Source of the DNA: Mermis nigrescens
Lineage: Eukaryota; Nematoda; Enoplea; Mermithida; Mermithidae
Direction of reading: 5' to 3'
NCBI GenBank assembly: GCA_036768485.1
Contig: JAVLUZ010000226.1
Coordinates: 558,001 to 622,000 of the forward strand
Length of the DNA stretch: 64,000 bases
The position numbers were made by a program, and so were the translations under genes. Positions 37,954 through 49,135 of this stretch are shown piece after piece. Below the pieces are notes generated by a model. That model made no database searches, was not told the origin of the DNA, and was given only the letters and a program-made list of their open reading frames with translations. Position 1 is the stretch's first letter. Each line of letters starts with the position of its first letter.

Positions 37954-40900
37954 TCATAGTAGCGCGATAGCGCTACCTATACTTGGCCATCCTTTTGCTT
38001 ATATGTTTATCAAAGCGAGTGCGAAATTTGTGTCCCCCCTCACAGCAACAACGGCACACACCTGAGAGGTGCGGTTTTTTTTAATCGATGGATAATTAAA
38101 AATTCGATGCCCGTGTTTTTTTTTGTTTAAACTCAATACTGAGTTAGCAATGAGCGTGTAAAGTGTAAAGCGAAAAATCAAATAATTTGCGGAAAGCCAA
38201 TTTTTTTTAAATGTTGCCCCCGAGCTGTAGATTACAAATCTGACCTTAAAATTTCTTTACACTCAATAGTCGCTGCACAAAAGTGTAAAGTACACTTGTT
38301 TTTTTACTCTTTGCGTGTCTTTCAGCTTATCTAACTCAATTTTGGTTTCTGTGCAGTCCAATCAGTTTTATAATGTAGAGGGTTGCAAAATCTCAAAACC
38401 GAATTTTTTTCTTCTATAACGCAATATTTCTTGATCTGTGATCGTTTTAGTGCAAAGGGTTCGGGACGGAAAACAATGTTTCTTCAATTACTCCGCCAAG
38501 TAGGCGGAACATGCTAATTATGCTTAAAAGTTGCCCTGACCTTAGCATTACAGATCCCAGTTTATTTTGTTTCTATACACCCAATATTGCGGTATTAGCA
38601 CAAGTGTAAAGTTTACGCCGAGAAGCATTTTTGCGCCCAGAGCGTCGTGGAGGATGAATTTTTTTAAAATGTTATCCGTAAGGTCAGAATAACGAATCTG
38701 ACCTTTAAACTTTTCTACAGCCAGTGTTTGTTGAGGTATAAAGAGGTGAACTTTGAATTATACCTACATCTATTTTCTAATGCCGACAGATAACTCCGTA
38801 TTGCATATTTTTGATCAGATTTTTCTTATTTCAGAGGTTTTTGACTCGTCTTTGATAAATAATTATTGTTATCATCATAAATGCACTATTATTAAACTTT
38901 AGTAGAATGATGAATATTTTCTAAAGTAGTATAATCAAGCTGAAATCTGCCGATATGTCGACTTAGCGCAGTGGTTGACAACTCCGTTCTCGGGTGCGGT
39001 CTTAAAAAAGGAATGATGGTTCGAATCTTCTGAATGCTGACTTTTTTCATTTTTTTAATTCTTTTGGCAAAACCATGCACTTTATTTGACTTATTCATCT
39101 ATTTAGGTTCTGCAGATAACACTTTTTTGTTTTTTGAATTTCGCCTCAATTCTCGACTGGGAGTGTAAAGAGTGCGAAAATCTAGGGGTGAAAAGACACA
39201 TTTTGGCCGAGTTTTCGACTTGATTATGTCTGCCAACAACTCCGGTTATGAGTTTTAGGAAATGTTTTCTAACAGAAATGTACTACGGATCAAGGGCTAT
39301 GTTGTGCTTACCAGCAAACTTTTCTACAATCAATACGCAGTTAGTACCAGGGCTTTGAACTTTACACTCTAGTCGGATGAGTAAAAAACAGATTTTGTCC
39401 GAGATTTCTCTGCCAACTTCTTCGCTTAAGATTTGGGGTTAATTAAATAAAATAGAAATAAAGTAACTTCTAATGGCTACACGTTGAAGCGAGCCGTGTT
39501 CAAAAAAACGTTATATTGAGTTGTTTATGGGGTGTAAAGTTCGAAATCTGAGGTGTAAAATGGGCGAAAAAACAGGTTTTTTTCGTATTTTGAATCATAT
39601 CAAATATTTTGCGGAACATAAGTTTGGCACATACAAACGTAGTACAATCAGAGGGCTACAAACTGGCCCGAACCGAATTTATTTACACTCAATGGGGCGT
39701 TAGGTTCAGATTTTTAAAGTTTACAATGTGGTGGACAAAGGAAAATACGTGTTTGTACATTTTTTGTTCGCCACTTTCTCTGTTCAGTAGTCGGGCGAGG
39801 TCGAATAAAATACAAATAAAGTACTTTCCAAGGGGTACGCGTCACAGCGAATTGCGTTTGTTTACATCAGTATTTAGCTTTTTCGGGAGGTGTAAAGTCA
39901 AAAAAATGGGGGGACTTAAACGTGTTTCTGTCTTGTTTTCTTCTGTCAAGTTCTGGGTTATGAGTCTGGACATAATCTCAAGTCTAAAAATGAACCAGAA
40001 ACCAAATGTGATACGCCAGTTTGTTTGCACACAACAGTGGTGTAAAGTGGTTAACATGTGATATTTATTTGTCCTCGGGCCATTTTGGAGGCTTAATTTT
40101 TTCATAAATGTTGATCGTAATATCAAAGTAATATCAAAATTACGTATCCGACTGAAATTTTCTTTACACTCTGTTGTTGTTTAAAATTTACACCGCACAT
40201 TACCTTTAGTTCTAGAGCCTTGGAGAAGCTCGACTTTTTCTAAAGTCTAAAAATGTACCAGGAATCAAATGTGAGACGCTAGTTGAGCGCGTTTGCTTAC
40301 ACTCAACAGTGGTGTAAAGTAGTTTGCAACTGATGTTTATTTGTTCTCGGGTTAGTGTAGAGACTCAATTTTTTCATAAATCTTTATCGTAATATCTGAG
40401 TAATATTAGAATTACGAATCCGACTAAAGTCTTCTTTACATTCTGTGGTTGTGTAAGGTTTACACTGCATATTAACTTTAGTTCTAGAGCCTTGCGGAAG
40501 CTTAATTCTTTTGCAAAATGTTCTACGTTTAATCAGAATTGGGAATCTGATTGTTAGTTTTCTCTACACCTAGTAGTTGTGTAAAGTTTGCACTATTCAT
40601 TTGTTCTTAATATGTACTTTATACTACAAATTTATTTTACTTCCAAATCTAAGCGTTAGTGTTCCTTACACTTGATATTTGCGTGAAGTTTTTGAGTTTT
40701 TGCTGAAAAACTTTGATCTGTTTAAATAATGTTAAGTTGTCTTGTTTAAAAAGGATAATGCTGATGTTAAGAACAATATTGTTTTCCACGTTCTTGAACT
40801 ATTGTCATTATTGTGGCATGTTACTGTATGTGTTTACTGACTGAAGTACTGAAATCACGCACATTAAAAGTAGTGTACTAGCAAAGAAGAATGCTCCGAT

Positions 40901-41609
40901 GGAACAAAAAAGATGAATATACTTGGAATTGTAAATCATTAAGGATGTAAAAGGAGGGGACTAGGAAAAATCTACCTAAAGTCGCAAAATCTGCTAAAAA
41001 TCACACTTTCTCTAAGCAACGCAAAAGATCGAAGTATACTCTGCAGCCTCTAAAAGTGTCTTTTTAAATAATGTTCAAAGTTTCAGGTATAAACTGAATC
41101 TGTAATGTTTATTTTTTTAGCAACGCTGACTAGCTTCGTATCCTGATCGATAGAAAACTAAGTGGTATTGTATTTAAAGTTGTTATATTTTGTTTTGAGC
41201 ATTAAAGCAAGCAAAGCAGGGGCCGATTGATTAGTGCCCACAATCCTTAAGTGCATGCTAGTGTACCTACATTTAGTCTGTTTCAAGTCAACTTAAGTGT
41301 TTCCTACTGTTTTAAACCATTCATTCAATTGGCTTAGTAAGATTGTTAGTTTATTCAACATCATTTCCCATAGCTACTGCGTATCTAATGTGCTGCTTTT
41401 TCAATCATTTTATGCTTAAATATTTAATTTAATCTGTTGGCCGCAGAATATATTTCGATTTTTTGCGTTGCTTAGAGAAAGTGTGATTTTTGGCAGATTT
41501 TGCAACTTTAGGTAGATTTTTCCTAGTCCCCTCCTTTTACATCCTTGATAATCCACAATTCCAAGTATATTCATCTTTTTTGTTCCATCGGAGCATTTTT
41601 CTTTGCTAG
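37954..41609 (+). mobile_element. Helitron-type element, copy B (complete, 3656 bp)
   Basis: It starts TCATAGTAGCGCG after A and ends ...TTTGCTAG before T, the A|TC...CTRR|T rule of Helitrons, with no target duplication. A 5' hairpin GTAGCGC-GATA-GCGCTAC lies just inside the start. Inverted arms of about 190 bp (40870-41060 and 41430-41609) lie at the 3' end. The body is non-coding, full of GTGTAAAG/TTTACAC. No Rep/helicase is present, so it is non-autonomous. Confidence 0.88.
38961..39030 (+). ncRNA. tRNA-like Pol III promoter segment in Helitron copy B
   Basis: TTAGCGCAGTGG (A box, 38963-38974) and GGTTCGAATC (B box, 39018-39027) are in the same place as in copy A1. Conservation of both boxes between two copies argues the segment was part of the ancestral element. 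Arms do not fold into a clean tRNA. Confidence 0.5.
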
Positions 41610-42300
41610 TGCACATTTGAATATGATGAGAAGCATGCAGGCATTTCAAAAAGACGGCTTAACAATAAACGGGCCGAACGGATGTTGCAAATTCTCACTA
41701 AAAAATCGAAAATGTTAATTAGGTCATTTTCAATAAATCCGAATCTGTTTTTAAAAATCCGAATCTAATCGACAGCGACCTTACGTGAATTATTTGACGC
41801 ATTTGCTGCACTGAGAATATTATATTGCGCAGTGCAGAAAATTAGGCAGTAATATTTGATATGGTAAAAGTTGCTGATTTTTAATGTACCTACTGACTTG
41901 TCATATTCGATTGAAGTACCTATGGTAATTATGTACAATTGCACATTCATAAAAATAAACTAACTCTTGTTATTAACTGTCACACACCTCAAACTTGCTT
42001 TTAAATTAATGATTACAAAAAATTTTGCAGAATTCACTTAAGCGTCATGATAACTATTTTTCATTTTACATGTAATATGTATGTCTTCATTTTTTCGGGT
42101 GGGTCTTCCGAGACAGTGGGACTAGAGGGACGGTCGCAAAATGGTGGGTCTAGTGGGACACCTCATTATGCACGTGGTGGGTCTAGCGAGACTTCCGGTG
42201 GGTCTAACGGGCTGAAAAAGTGGGTCGAGTTGGACGGTGGGTCTAGCGGGACGGTGGATCAAGCGGGTCACAATCCACCCGTACCCGCTAAAAATATCGT

Positions 42301-42679
42301 GATAAAGTAGCGGGTGGCGGATAATAATAATTAGAATTTACGAAAAGACAAAAATTGCACCAAGAAATTTTATTTCAAACGTTTAAACAGTTAACATCTT
42401 ATATCTCAAAGATTTATATTCTCATAAGCACTAGATTTTATTTCAAGAACAGCAATCTTTCTCATAAGTCTTTCACAAATTCTGTCCTGTTTTGCTTCTA
42501 AATGATTTTTTAACGAATTCGTGCTTCTTCTTCCTTCGCGGGAAAGCTGAACCAAGCATAATCTACACTCTGCCTTATTTTCGTTCGTGAGATCAAAGTA
42601 ATCCCATAAGACTAGTAAAATTTTTTGACATTGCTAAATATTTTTAAAAATAGTAAAAACAAGCATAAAACGATTCTGA
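42301..42679. other. Spacer between inverted F units
   Basis: AT-rich DNA of about 380 bp separates the minisatellite of F copy b from that of F copy c, forming the loop of a large inverted repeat (41610-42300 against 42680-43330). No gene is seen. Confidence 0.6.
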
Positions 42680-44763
42680 GATTGTGACCCGCTTGACCCA
42701 CCGTCTTGCTAGACCCACCGTCCCGCTAGACCCACCGTCCCACTAGACCCACTTTTTCGTCCCGCTAGACCCACCGGAAGTCTCGCTAGACCCACCACGT
42801 GCATAATGAGGTGTCCCGCTAGACCCACCGTTTCGCGACCGTCCCGCTAGACCCACTGTCTCGGAAAACCCACTCGAAAAAATGAAGACATACATATTAC
42901 ACATGAAATGAAAAATAGTCATCAAGCCGCTTAAGTGAATTCTGCAAAATTTTTTGTAATCATTAATTAATAAGCAACTTTGAGGTGTGCAATAGTCAAT
43001 AACAAGCGGTTAGCTTGTTTTCATGAATGTGCAATTGTATATAATTACCATTGGTACTTCATTCGAAAAAGTTTCGTTATTATCAGCTTCACAGACTACG
43101 AAATTAGCGCGACCGAAATCCATGGCTCGATTCGAAATCAAAATTTCTATATAGTATTTGAAGCGATGAAATAAAGTGAGCACATGGACATTAGCGCTCC
43201 TTAGTCCTATTTTTAAAAATAGATTCGGATTTATTGACAATGACCTAATTAACATTTCCGACTTTTTACTGAGAATTTGCAACATCCGTTCGGCCCGATT
43301 ATTGTTGAGCCGTCTTTGTGAAATGCCTACATGATTTTCATCATACTCATATGTGCTTATCTGTACTGTTATCGGAATGCAGTGTCAACGCTTCAATCTG
43401 TGTGCCAACTTAAGCCTGGTTTATACTTCACGCATCGCGCCGAACTTGCGAAATATCGCAGTCGCAGAATCAGGCAAAGCACGCGAATTCGATTTATACT
43501 ATCGCGCGAATAATTGTTCGCGCGAATCGCAGGATTGTCCGCGATACGATTTTTCGATTTATACTTCCTGCGAAGTTCGCATCGCTTAATAATTCGCGCA
43601 GGCAAGAAATTTCGTCGTGCGATGAATCGCATTTCAGTTTATACTTCATCGCGTTCATCTCCGCGAAAAATGTCAAAAAGTACTAATTTTAGTAACAAGT
43701 TGACGTCCGACGCGAATTCGCAAAATTGGGCTCGGAAGCGAATTCGCGTCCTTTTTTTGCGCACATTTCTATTGAACTGTCAAATTTGACATGTACAACG
43801 CCGATCGACGCGGGTCGACGTACCTACTTAAATCATTTTTGTCACGCAACAATGCTTTGAATTTGTAATGAGGTCAGGCGAGGACGAAAATGAGCAAAAA
43901 TATGCGCGAAAAAATCGTGCGATGATTCGCAAGATTCGCAGAAAGAATTGCACGATTTATCGCAGGATAGTTGAGTTTGCGAGAAATCGCAGCAAGTATA
44001 AATCGAAGACGCGATGCGACGAATTTTGTCGATTATCGCACGATTTTTCGCAGGAAGTATAAACGGACGGCGCGATGCGTCAATTCGCACGATTTTCGCA
44101 GGATGTGCTATTTTTAGAAAAAGTCACGCCATTTAATCCTGCGACGCGATCCTGCGTGAAGTATAAATACGGCTTTAGGATAAGGAAATTTCCTGATCGG
44201 AGGATACAAAGAGTACAGTACCATTACGATAATAAGCAAAAAATGCACTCTGAAATGTGTTTGACAAGAGTGTATTTCTTTACATGAAAAATGAAAATTC
44301 ATTCTTAAAAAATTATCGGCCATAGCTGGTTACTTACCATTGCCACACACATGCACGCACATATCTTCTTTGCATGTTAGAATTTGTAATATACACTACA
44401 CAATTTCATGCAATAATATACAAAATTTATTTATTTAATAATCAAATTTAATTGAATAGGTGGTTAATTAAATGTAATTATTTTTTAATTAGTTATTTAT
44501 ATATTTGACTAAACATATATACCTGAATGGATACACTTTGAAAGCATTTCTGTTTTTGCTTGTAAGCGTACATAATTTTCTTCTCTGGTGGGTCTTCCGA
44601 TACAGTGGGTCTAGCGGGACGGTCGCAAAACGGTGGGTCTAGCGGGACACCTCATTATGCACGTGGTGGGTCTAGCGAGACTTCCGGTGGGTCTAGTGGG
44701 ACGAAAAAGTGGGTCTAGCGGGACGGTGGGTCTAGCGGGACGGTGGGTCCTGCGAGACGGGAC
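42680..44763 (+). mobile_element. Foldback unit F, copy c (direct, interrupted by a Harbinger MITE)
   Basis: It holds minisatellite 42686-42870, arm 42890-43412 and 44175-44590, then minisatellite 44590-44763 running into the assembly gap. The arm is a direct copy of 36430-37230 apart from the inserted MITE. Confidence 0.82.
43413..44174. mobile_element. Harbinger-type MITE with TTA target duplication
   Basis: The ends are AGCCTGGTTTATACTTC and, inverted, AGCCGTATTTATACTTC. They are flanked by TTA on both sides (43410-43412 and 44175-44177). The paralogous F arm near 36855 has a single TTA and no insert. The interior repeats TTTATACTTC in one direction in the left half and GAAGTATAAA in the right half, with many TCGCGCGAA/GAATTCGC phrases. 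The TTA duplication and these terminal repeats fit PIF/Harbinger MITEs; no transposase is present. Confidence 0.88.
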
Positions 44764-44863
44764 NNNNNNNNNNNNNNNNNNNNNNNNNNNNNNNNNNNNN
44801 NNNNNNNNNNNNNNNNNNNNNNNNNNNNNNNNNNNNNNNNNNNNNNNNNNNNNNNNNNNNNNN
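44764..44863. other. Assembly gap, 100 N
   Basis: A run of exactly 100 N begins inside a GGTGGGTCTAGCGGGAC minisatellite. It is probably a scaffolding gap of unknown true length. Confidence 0.99.
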
Positions 44864-45029
44864 TGTACTACTGCCAGGCACTTGCAATAGTCTGGTTTCC
44901 ACGGTTTTGGCTTGGGCGTCACGGTTGAGAAAGCTGCGTAGAATCAGAGGAAGTCGGATGTGGCTGAAGGATGCAGCTAAAACATAAACGATGAAAATTA
45001 CTCAATTTTTCCAGCTAAATCTAGACTAG

Positions 45030-45700
45030 TTATTTTATGTATCGAGTCGAAAAACAAATTTTTTTACCCTTTAATGTGAAATAATTAAACCCATTGCATT
45101 TAATTGCCAGAAAACGATATAAATTTTTTGATTTTAAAACTTCCAGTCGTTTGCAGCTCAAGACAATTCGACATTCAGATTTTATATCTTTAATTGAATG
45201 TGTAATAAACAATAGACATACGTCAATATTGTTTGTCGATAAAAAGTTCAAAGAAATTAATGCTAGACGTGTGCCCGCTAAAAGTCGAAAATTGTTTTTC
45301 AGTTTATCTAGTTTAAGGAATATTTTCAAAGGATTTAATCTGACGACTATATCGGAAAATTTATCGTCTAAAAGAAGCCATTTTAACCCTAAAGTATCAA
45401 TTACATATTCATTTTTAAATAAAGAAGAACAATTTTGTATTGTTAAACATTTATCGCTAGCGCCTTTTCTCAAAAAAGCATCGATTATATCAATGTTGCA
45501 TTCTAATTTCAAATGTCTTGGGCTGAATGCTCTTAAAAGATTGCACTGCGCTTGGTTTGAAATTCGTAAAAAATATCTGAAACGCACCATTTGAACGAAT
45601 CTACAATTGTTCTAAACTTACGACGAACTTTTCGCACATTTAATCGCGTTTCAAGATCGAAAAATTTGAAAATTTCTACGAAAAGCTCAACAGGAAACAT
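45030..45700 (-). pseudogene. F-box-like protein gene, frameshifted
   Basis: ATG at 45700 begins MFPVELFVEIFKFFDLETRL, followed by RKVRRKFRTIV. This matches the F-box pattern (LP.E....IF.FL....R......C..W). That frame stops near 45545, while an overlapping minus-strand frame stays open to 45030 and continues the protein. One indel between about 45590 and 45548 would explain this. The C-terminal part (hydrophobic, ISLNFL..., CLLFI) has no family I can name. F-box proteins are usually SCF ubiquitin-ligase adaptors. A long plus-strand ORF overlaps (45094-45594) and is judged a shadow. Confidence 0.5.
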
Positions 45701-45748
45701 TTTTTGAGTATAAAAACGTATAATATGTCTTATTTATAAACAACTTAC

Positions 45749-46201
45749 CGTCAATTCTCAAGATCAAAGGGCACAATCCTTTCATCATTTCAAGAAGCCG
45801 TTTTCCGCTGAGTCCAAAATTGTTCAATGGTACAAAATTCACGATTCGTACTCGTTCATTTGGAAGTGCGTTCAATTGGGTTGGTGGAGCGAGTTGGACG
45901 CTGCAACGAGACTTAAGGCGGCCGCTCGATGCTTCAATATGTAACATAATATCATTGCAAGGGGGCTAGTGAAGCGAACGAATTATACATTGCCATCGAG
46001 AGAACATTCTCTCTACCTTACTCTGCTCAAACGGGTCCATAAAATATAATACGTGCGCAATCATTTCGTTAGGCATAGCTTTCATGTTGTCAAAAGTGAT
46101 AATGACCCGTTTGGCGCACTTAAAAAACCCCCTTACGTAAAAGCGACTACGACTCAATCCATGCTCATAGGTGAATGCCTTGTATAAGAACGACCCAACT
46201 C
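45749..46201 (-). pseudogene. Second F-box-like exon, with an in-frame stop
   Basis: Acceptor ACATTTCAG ends at 46202 and donor GACG|GTAAGT follows 45749. The exon carries MPNEMIAHVLYFMDPFEQSK followed by FSRWQCIIRSLH, again an F-box-like block. An in-frame TAG lies at 45966-45968. After it the frame stays open, ending in MMKGLCPLILRID at the donor. It lies just upstream of the other F-box-like gene on the same strand, so the two look like decayed tandem relatives. Confidence 0.45.
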
Positions 46202-46238
46202 CTGAAATGTGTGTGATTATAAACTGAATAAGACACAC

Positions 46239-46541
46239 CTCCTGAAATTATAAAACTTACTGTTGAATTGTACCTGGAAACGATTAAAAAATATGCACAT
46301 GAAAAAAGAAAAAAGCAGCCACTTATGTACAGGGCTGAATTTTAATTATTTTTTGGCTGATTATTTGCCGAGTTTCTTTTTTCTCGGCTTTTTATTTTCT
46401 TTCAATCGGCACCACTAATATTTGAACGCGCCTAAAAAAAGCTAGAAGGCAAAATAACAGTAAGAAAAACGATAAATGAAAAAAATACGAATTAATGCCA
46501 AAGCCCAGAGGCAAAATACAAACAAAAAAAACACAAAAAAA
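46239..46541. other. Spacer between PolB stop and F-box-like exon
   Basis: AT-rich and A-rich DNA of about 300 bp with no gene seen. Confidence 0.4.
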
Positions 46542-46768
46542 TTAATAACCATACGGTAATGTAACGAAATTTGGGCAAATTACGCGTTTGTCGTACACCA
46601 TTCGAAAATCTTTTTTACAAATTTTTGTGATAACTTTTCATTCATGATCGCGCAAGATTCGTTTCTTAATTATAGTTTCCATGAAACGATTGTCGTTCAA
46701 ACAATACTCGAAAATCATTTGCCGCAGAATCTTGTAATTGACAGATTTTTAATTTTAGTAATTAAGGC
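46542..46768 (-). pseudogene. PolB C-terminal tail
   Basis: After the hAT MITE the frame resumes with stops, then ends FRMVYDKRVI and LPYGY followed by TAA at 46542-46544. YDKR...PYGY at the very C-terminus is typical of Polinton/adintovirus PolB. Confidence 0.78.
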
Positions 46769-47318
46769 TAGGGCTCCCATATGTCCTTTTTTTAAGAGGA
46801 CAGTCCTTTTATTTGCATAAGCGTCCTTTTTTAAGACCTGTCCTTTTTTTGTCCTTTGTTCGCTACTTGGCCTGAAAAAATCTCTACACAATTACAGTCT
46901 TGTCGGGTGACTGGCCATTCGTGAAGGATTTTGTTTTAAATTAATGCTGTACCGTTATTATGAGCGTTGCAGTTATATGATGGACGTTTTCTAGACTAAC
47001 TTTTTTTTCTTTCAGGTTAATATAGTTTTATTTACTGTATTTATTTTTAATACCCCGTAACTTCGCATTATTCTGAACTGCTCATTTTGCCACAAAAAGT
47101 GGGGTTTTAAACTTTTCATGCTGCATTCAGAACGATAACTTACCTAGACAAATTCAATCTAGCAATAAGTATGTTCATTGATCTCATCTAGCAATAAGTA
47201 TGTTCATTGATCTCATTGTATTGGTCTTGTATTAACTTAGTTGTGTATGATTTCAGTGTCAATTTATACTTTTTACGAAAAATGCCCTTTTTCTGGCATA
47301 AAGTAAATGGGAGCCCTA
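46769..47318. mobile_element. hAT-type MITE in the PolB C-terminal region
   Basis: The perfect inverted ends TAGGGCTCCCAT are flanked by a perfect 8-bp ATTAAGGC (46761-46768 and 47319-47326). It is 550 bp and non-coding. Inside the left end are repeats of GTCCTTTTTT. Confidence 0.92.
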
Positions 47319-47533
47319 ATTAAGGCTGATGCCTCCTACCTTGTTGACCTCATCACCAATCTGGCCAGTCGCGTTGGCTACCCTGTAGCCGTAGTTTTTT
47401 GGACCGCCAGCGGCAAACTCGTCAATATATGCGCCGTCTCCATAGGTTTTCAACTCTTTTGTCATCTCTCCGAGAAAGCAGCCAGTAGGCGCATGATAGG
47501 TTTCACCGGGTGTCGTCAAATAAATTATAGAGT
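47319..47533 (-). pseudogene. PolB segment 11 (second half of motif C)
   Basis: Acceptor ATTTCAG precedes 47533. It starts with the second half of the DTDS motif, IIYLTTPGE, then TGCFLGEMTKEL and YIDEFAAGGPKNYGY. It is interrupted by the hAT MITE at 46769-47318. Confidence 0.8.
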
Positions 47534-47680
47534 CTGAAATTATAAAGCATAAAATGGCGGAATGCAATTATTTGACGTCAAATAAACACAATAAGCATGC
47601 TAGAAGTATTTTTTGACAGGGTTCCCCCTCTAACGCCACACAATAATGATAAGCATACTACAACTATCTTTAAGACTGAC

Positions 47681-47951
47681 CCGTATCCATGCACAGGACC
47701 CGTTTGTCAAGCTTCTCGAGGTAAGAGTAAAGCTTGAGGCGAGCTTGCGCCGTGACAAAGCTCGCAATCACAGGGTTCGTGTCCTTCAAGGGCTGGAGGA
47801 ATTCGTCCTCCAGCTTGTACGTGACGCAGGCGAGTGATTTACCGTGAAATTGGGTGCATCCGATTTTGTTTTGGTCGTTGAAGACGCAGCCATTGGACGC
47901 TTCTGGGGTCTTGAAATATTCTGTATTCGATAGGTCTTTTTGTTGACCAAA
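47681..47951 (-). pseudogene. PolB segment 10 (ends inside motif C)
   Basis: Acceptor GATTTCCAG precedes 47951 and donor ACGG|GTCAGT follows 47681. It is open throughout: FGQQKDLSNTEYF, VTYKLEDEFLQPL, VTAQARLKLYSYLEKLDKR. It ends at the first half of the DTDS motif. Confidence 0.82.
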
Positions 47952-48136
47952 CTGGAAATCACATATTTTAAAATTTAATAAAACGAATCAAAAATAAGTG
48001 AGTGCACACATTAATAAATAAATAATAATATAAATCGAATTAGAAATTGAGGGCAAGACATATATTAGAAAATTTAAAATTTAGCCAAAACGGGAGAATG
48101 CAATAACAATTAAATGAAAAACAGATAAATTCTCAC

Positions 48137-48420
48137 TTTGCACCCAAAAGCCTTTCAGCATCAGCTTGGCAAGGGTACACATGCCGGAATTTTGTTCGAT
48201 TTTGGCCGGATCTACTTTGATACCTTCGACGGTATCGTAGTTTTGGACATAATTGAGCTTCTGCTCGTCTGTGGTAGCCGTGTTTGGGTAGCCGTCAGCT
48301 TGCTGCTGAGGCGAAGGAATGTGTTGATGTAAAGCGCGAAAAGGCCGCCACTTTTCGTCGCTGGATCATACTGATCCGTCTTGGGATAATGCCACACTTC
48401 ATGCAGCTTGACAATCTTAC
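48137..48420 (-). pseudogene. PolB segment 9 (motif B region)
   Basis: It contains KLHEVWHYPKTDQYDP and GGLFALYINTFLRL. After a frameshift near 48305 it ends MCTLAKLMLKGFW (the KxxxNSFWG-type motif B, with Lys-Gly in place of Asn-Ser). The exact donor is unclear: GTGAGA at 48136 leaves the frame off by one. Confidence 0.78.
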
Positions 48421-48572
48421 TCAATAAAAAACATTCACAGCGTAATAATCAAAATTTATAAAAAATACAGGCGACTGTTAATAAATTTTTGCATGTTTTA
48501 TTTGATAAGAATTTATAAAAAATTACATTCAATTTGATGCACAATTTTTTTGCATTTTCATGAAATATTCAC

Positions 48573-49028
48573 CTTGTATCCCAAATCCATCGCTTTGTAG
48601 AGCTCGATGTTGACCCAGCACCCCTTGAGCTGCCGCTGCTCGTCAGTGTGATCGCAATGGTCGATCTGTTCGGTTGCACAGGTGTGTGTGACACAACGGG
48701 AATAACAGTTTTCCATTGGTGCGCAAATGAAGCACGGGATGGAACAGGTGCTTGAGCTGCAAGACGGTGCACTTGACAATGCCCGTGTACGGTTGACTGG
48801 CCAAATTGGCAAAGTTTTCGGTGATGATTTCAGGGTGGCCTAATGGAAAACGCTCATTTTGCACACCCATGGGTAAAACGAGCACACGTCAACGTAGTCG
48901 ATTCGTTCGCCATCTTGGCACTTGTGGTAAAGCCTGATGGCGTTGGTTCGGCCGCTGTAAAATGCGTCTTGGGGTCCGATTGGCTCGCAAATGACTGTTT
49001 GGTCGAAAAAGGTCTTCATCTCAGCACA
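48573..49028 (-). pseudogene. PolB segment 8 (polymerase motif A)
   Basis: Acceptor AAATTTTAG precedes 49028 and donor CAAG|GTGAAT follows 48573. It has YVDVCSFYPWV (motif A, D..S.YP), and after a frameshift near 48845 GHPEIITENF, CATEQIDHCDHTDEQRQLKG and WVNIELYKAMDLGYK. Confidence 0.83.
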
Positions 49029-49135
49029 CTAAAATTTAAAAAAGACTGTGCACACAACAGCAAAGATTTGTTTATTTATTTATTTATTTAATTCTTTTAT
49101 TTATATTCATTTAATATTTATTTTTAATATCGTTA

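Larger units (their letters stand above)
37491..42300 (-). mobile_element. Foldback unit F, copy b (inverted, interrupted by Helitron B)
   Basis: 37491-37953 plus 41610-42300 together are one inverted copy of the F arm and its terminal minisatellite (42095-42275). The two parts are separated exactly by Helitron copy B. Sequence on both sides of the break matches the uninterrupted arm at 36780-36830 and 43335-43380 read in reverse. Confidence 0.85.

Noticed and set aside
45094..45594. 166-codon plus-strand ORF
   Set aside because: It overlaps the F-box-like minus-strand gene. The minus strand has the recognisable F-box start and neighbours on the same strand, so the plus ORF is more likely a shadow. 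This is not certain.
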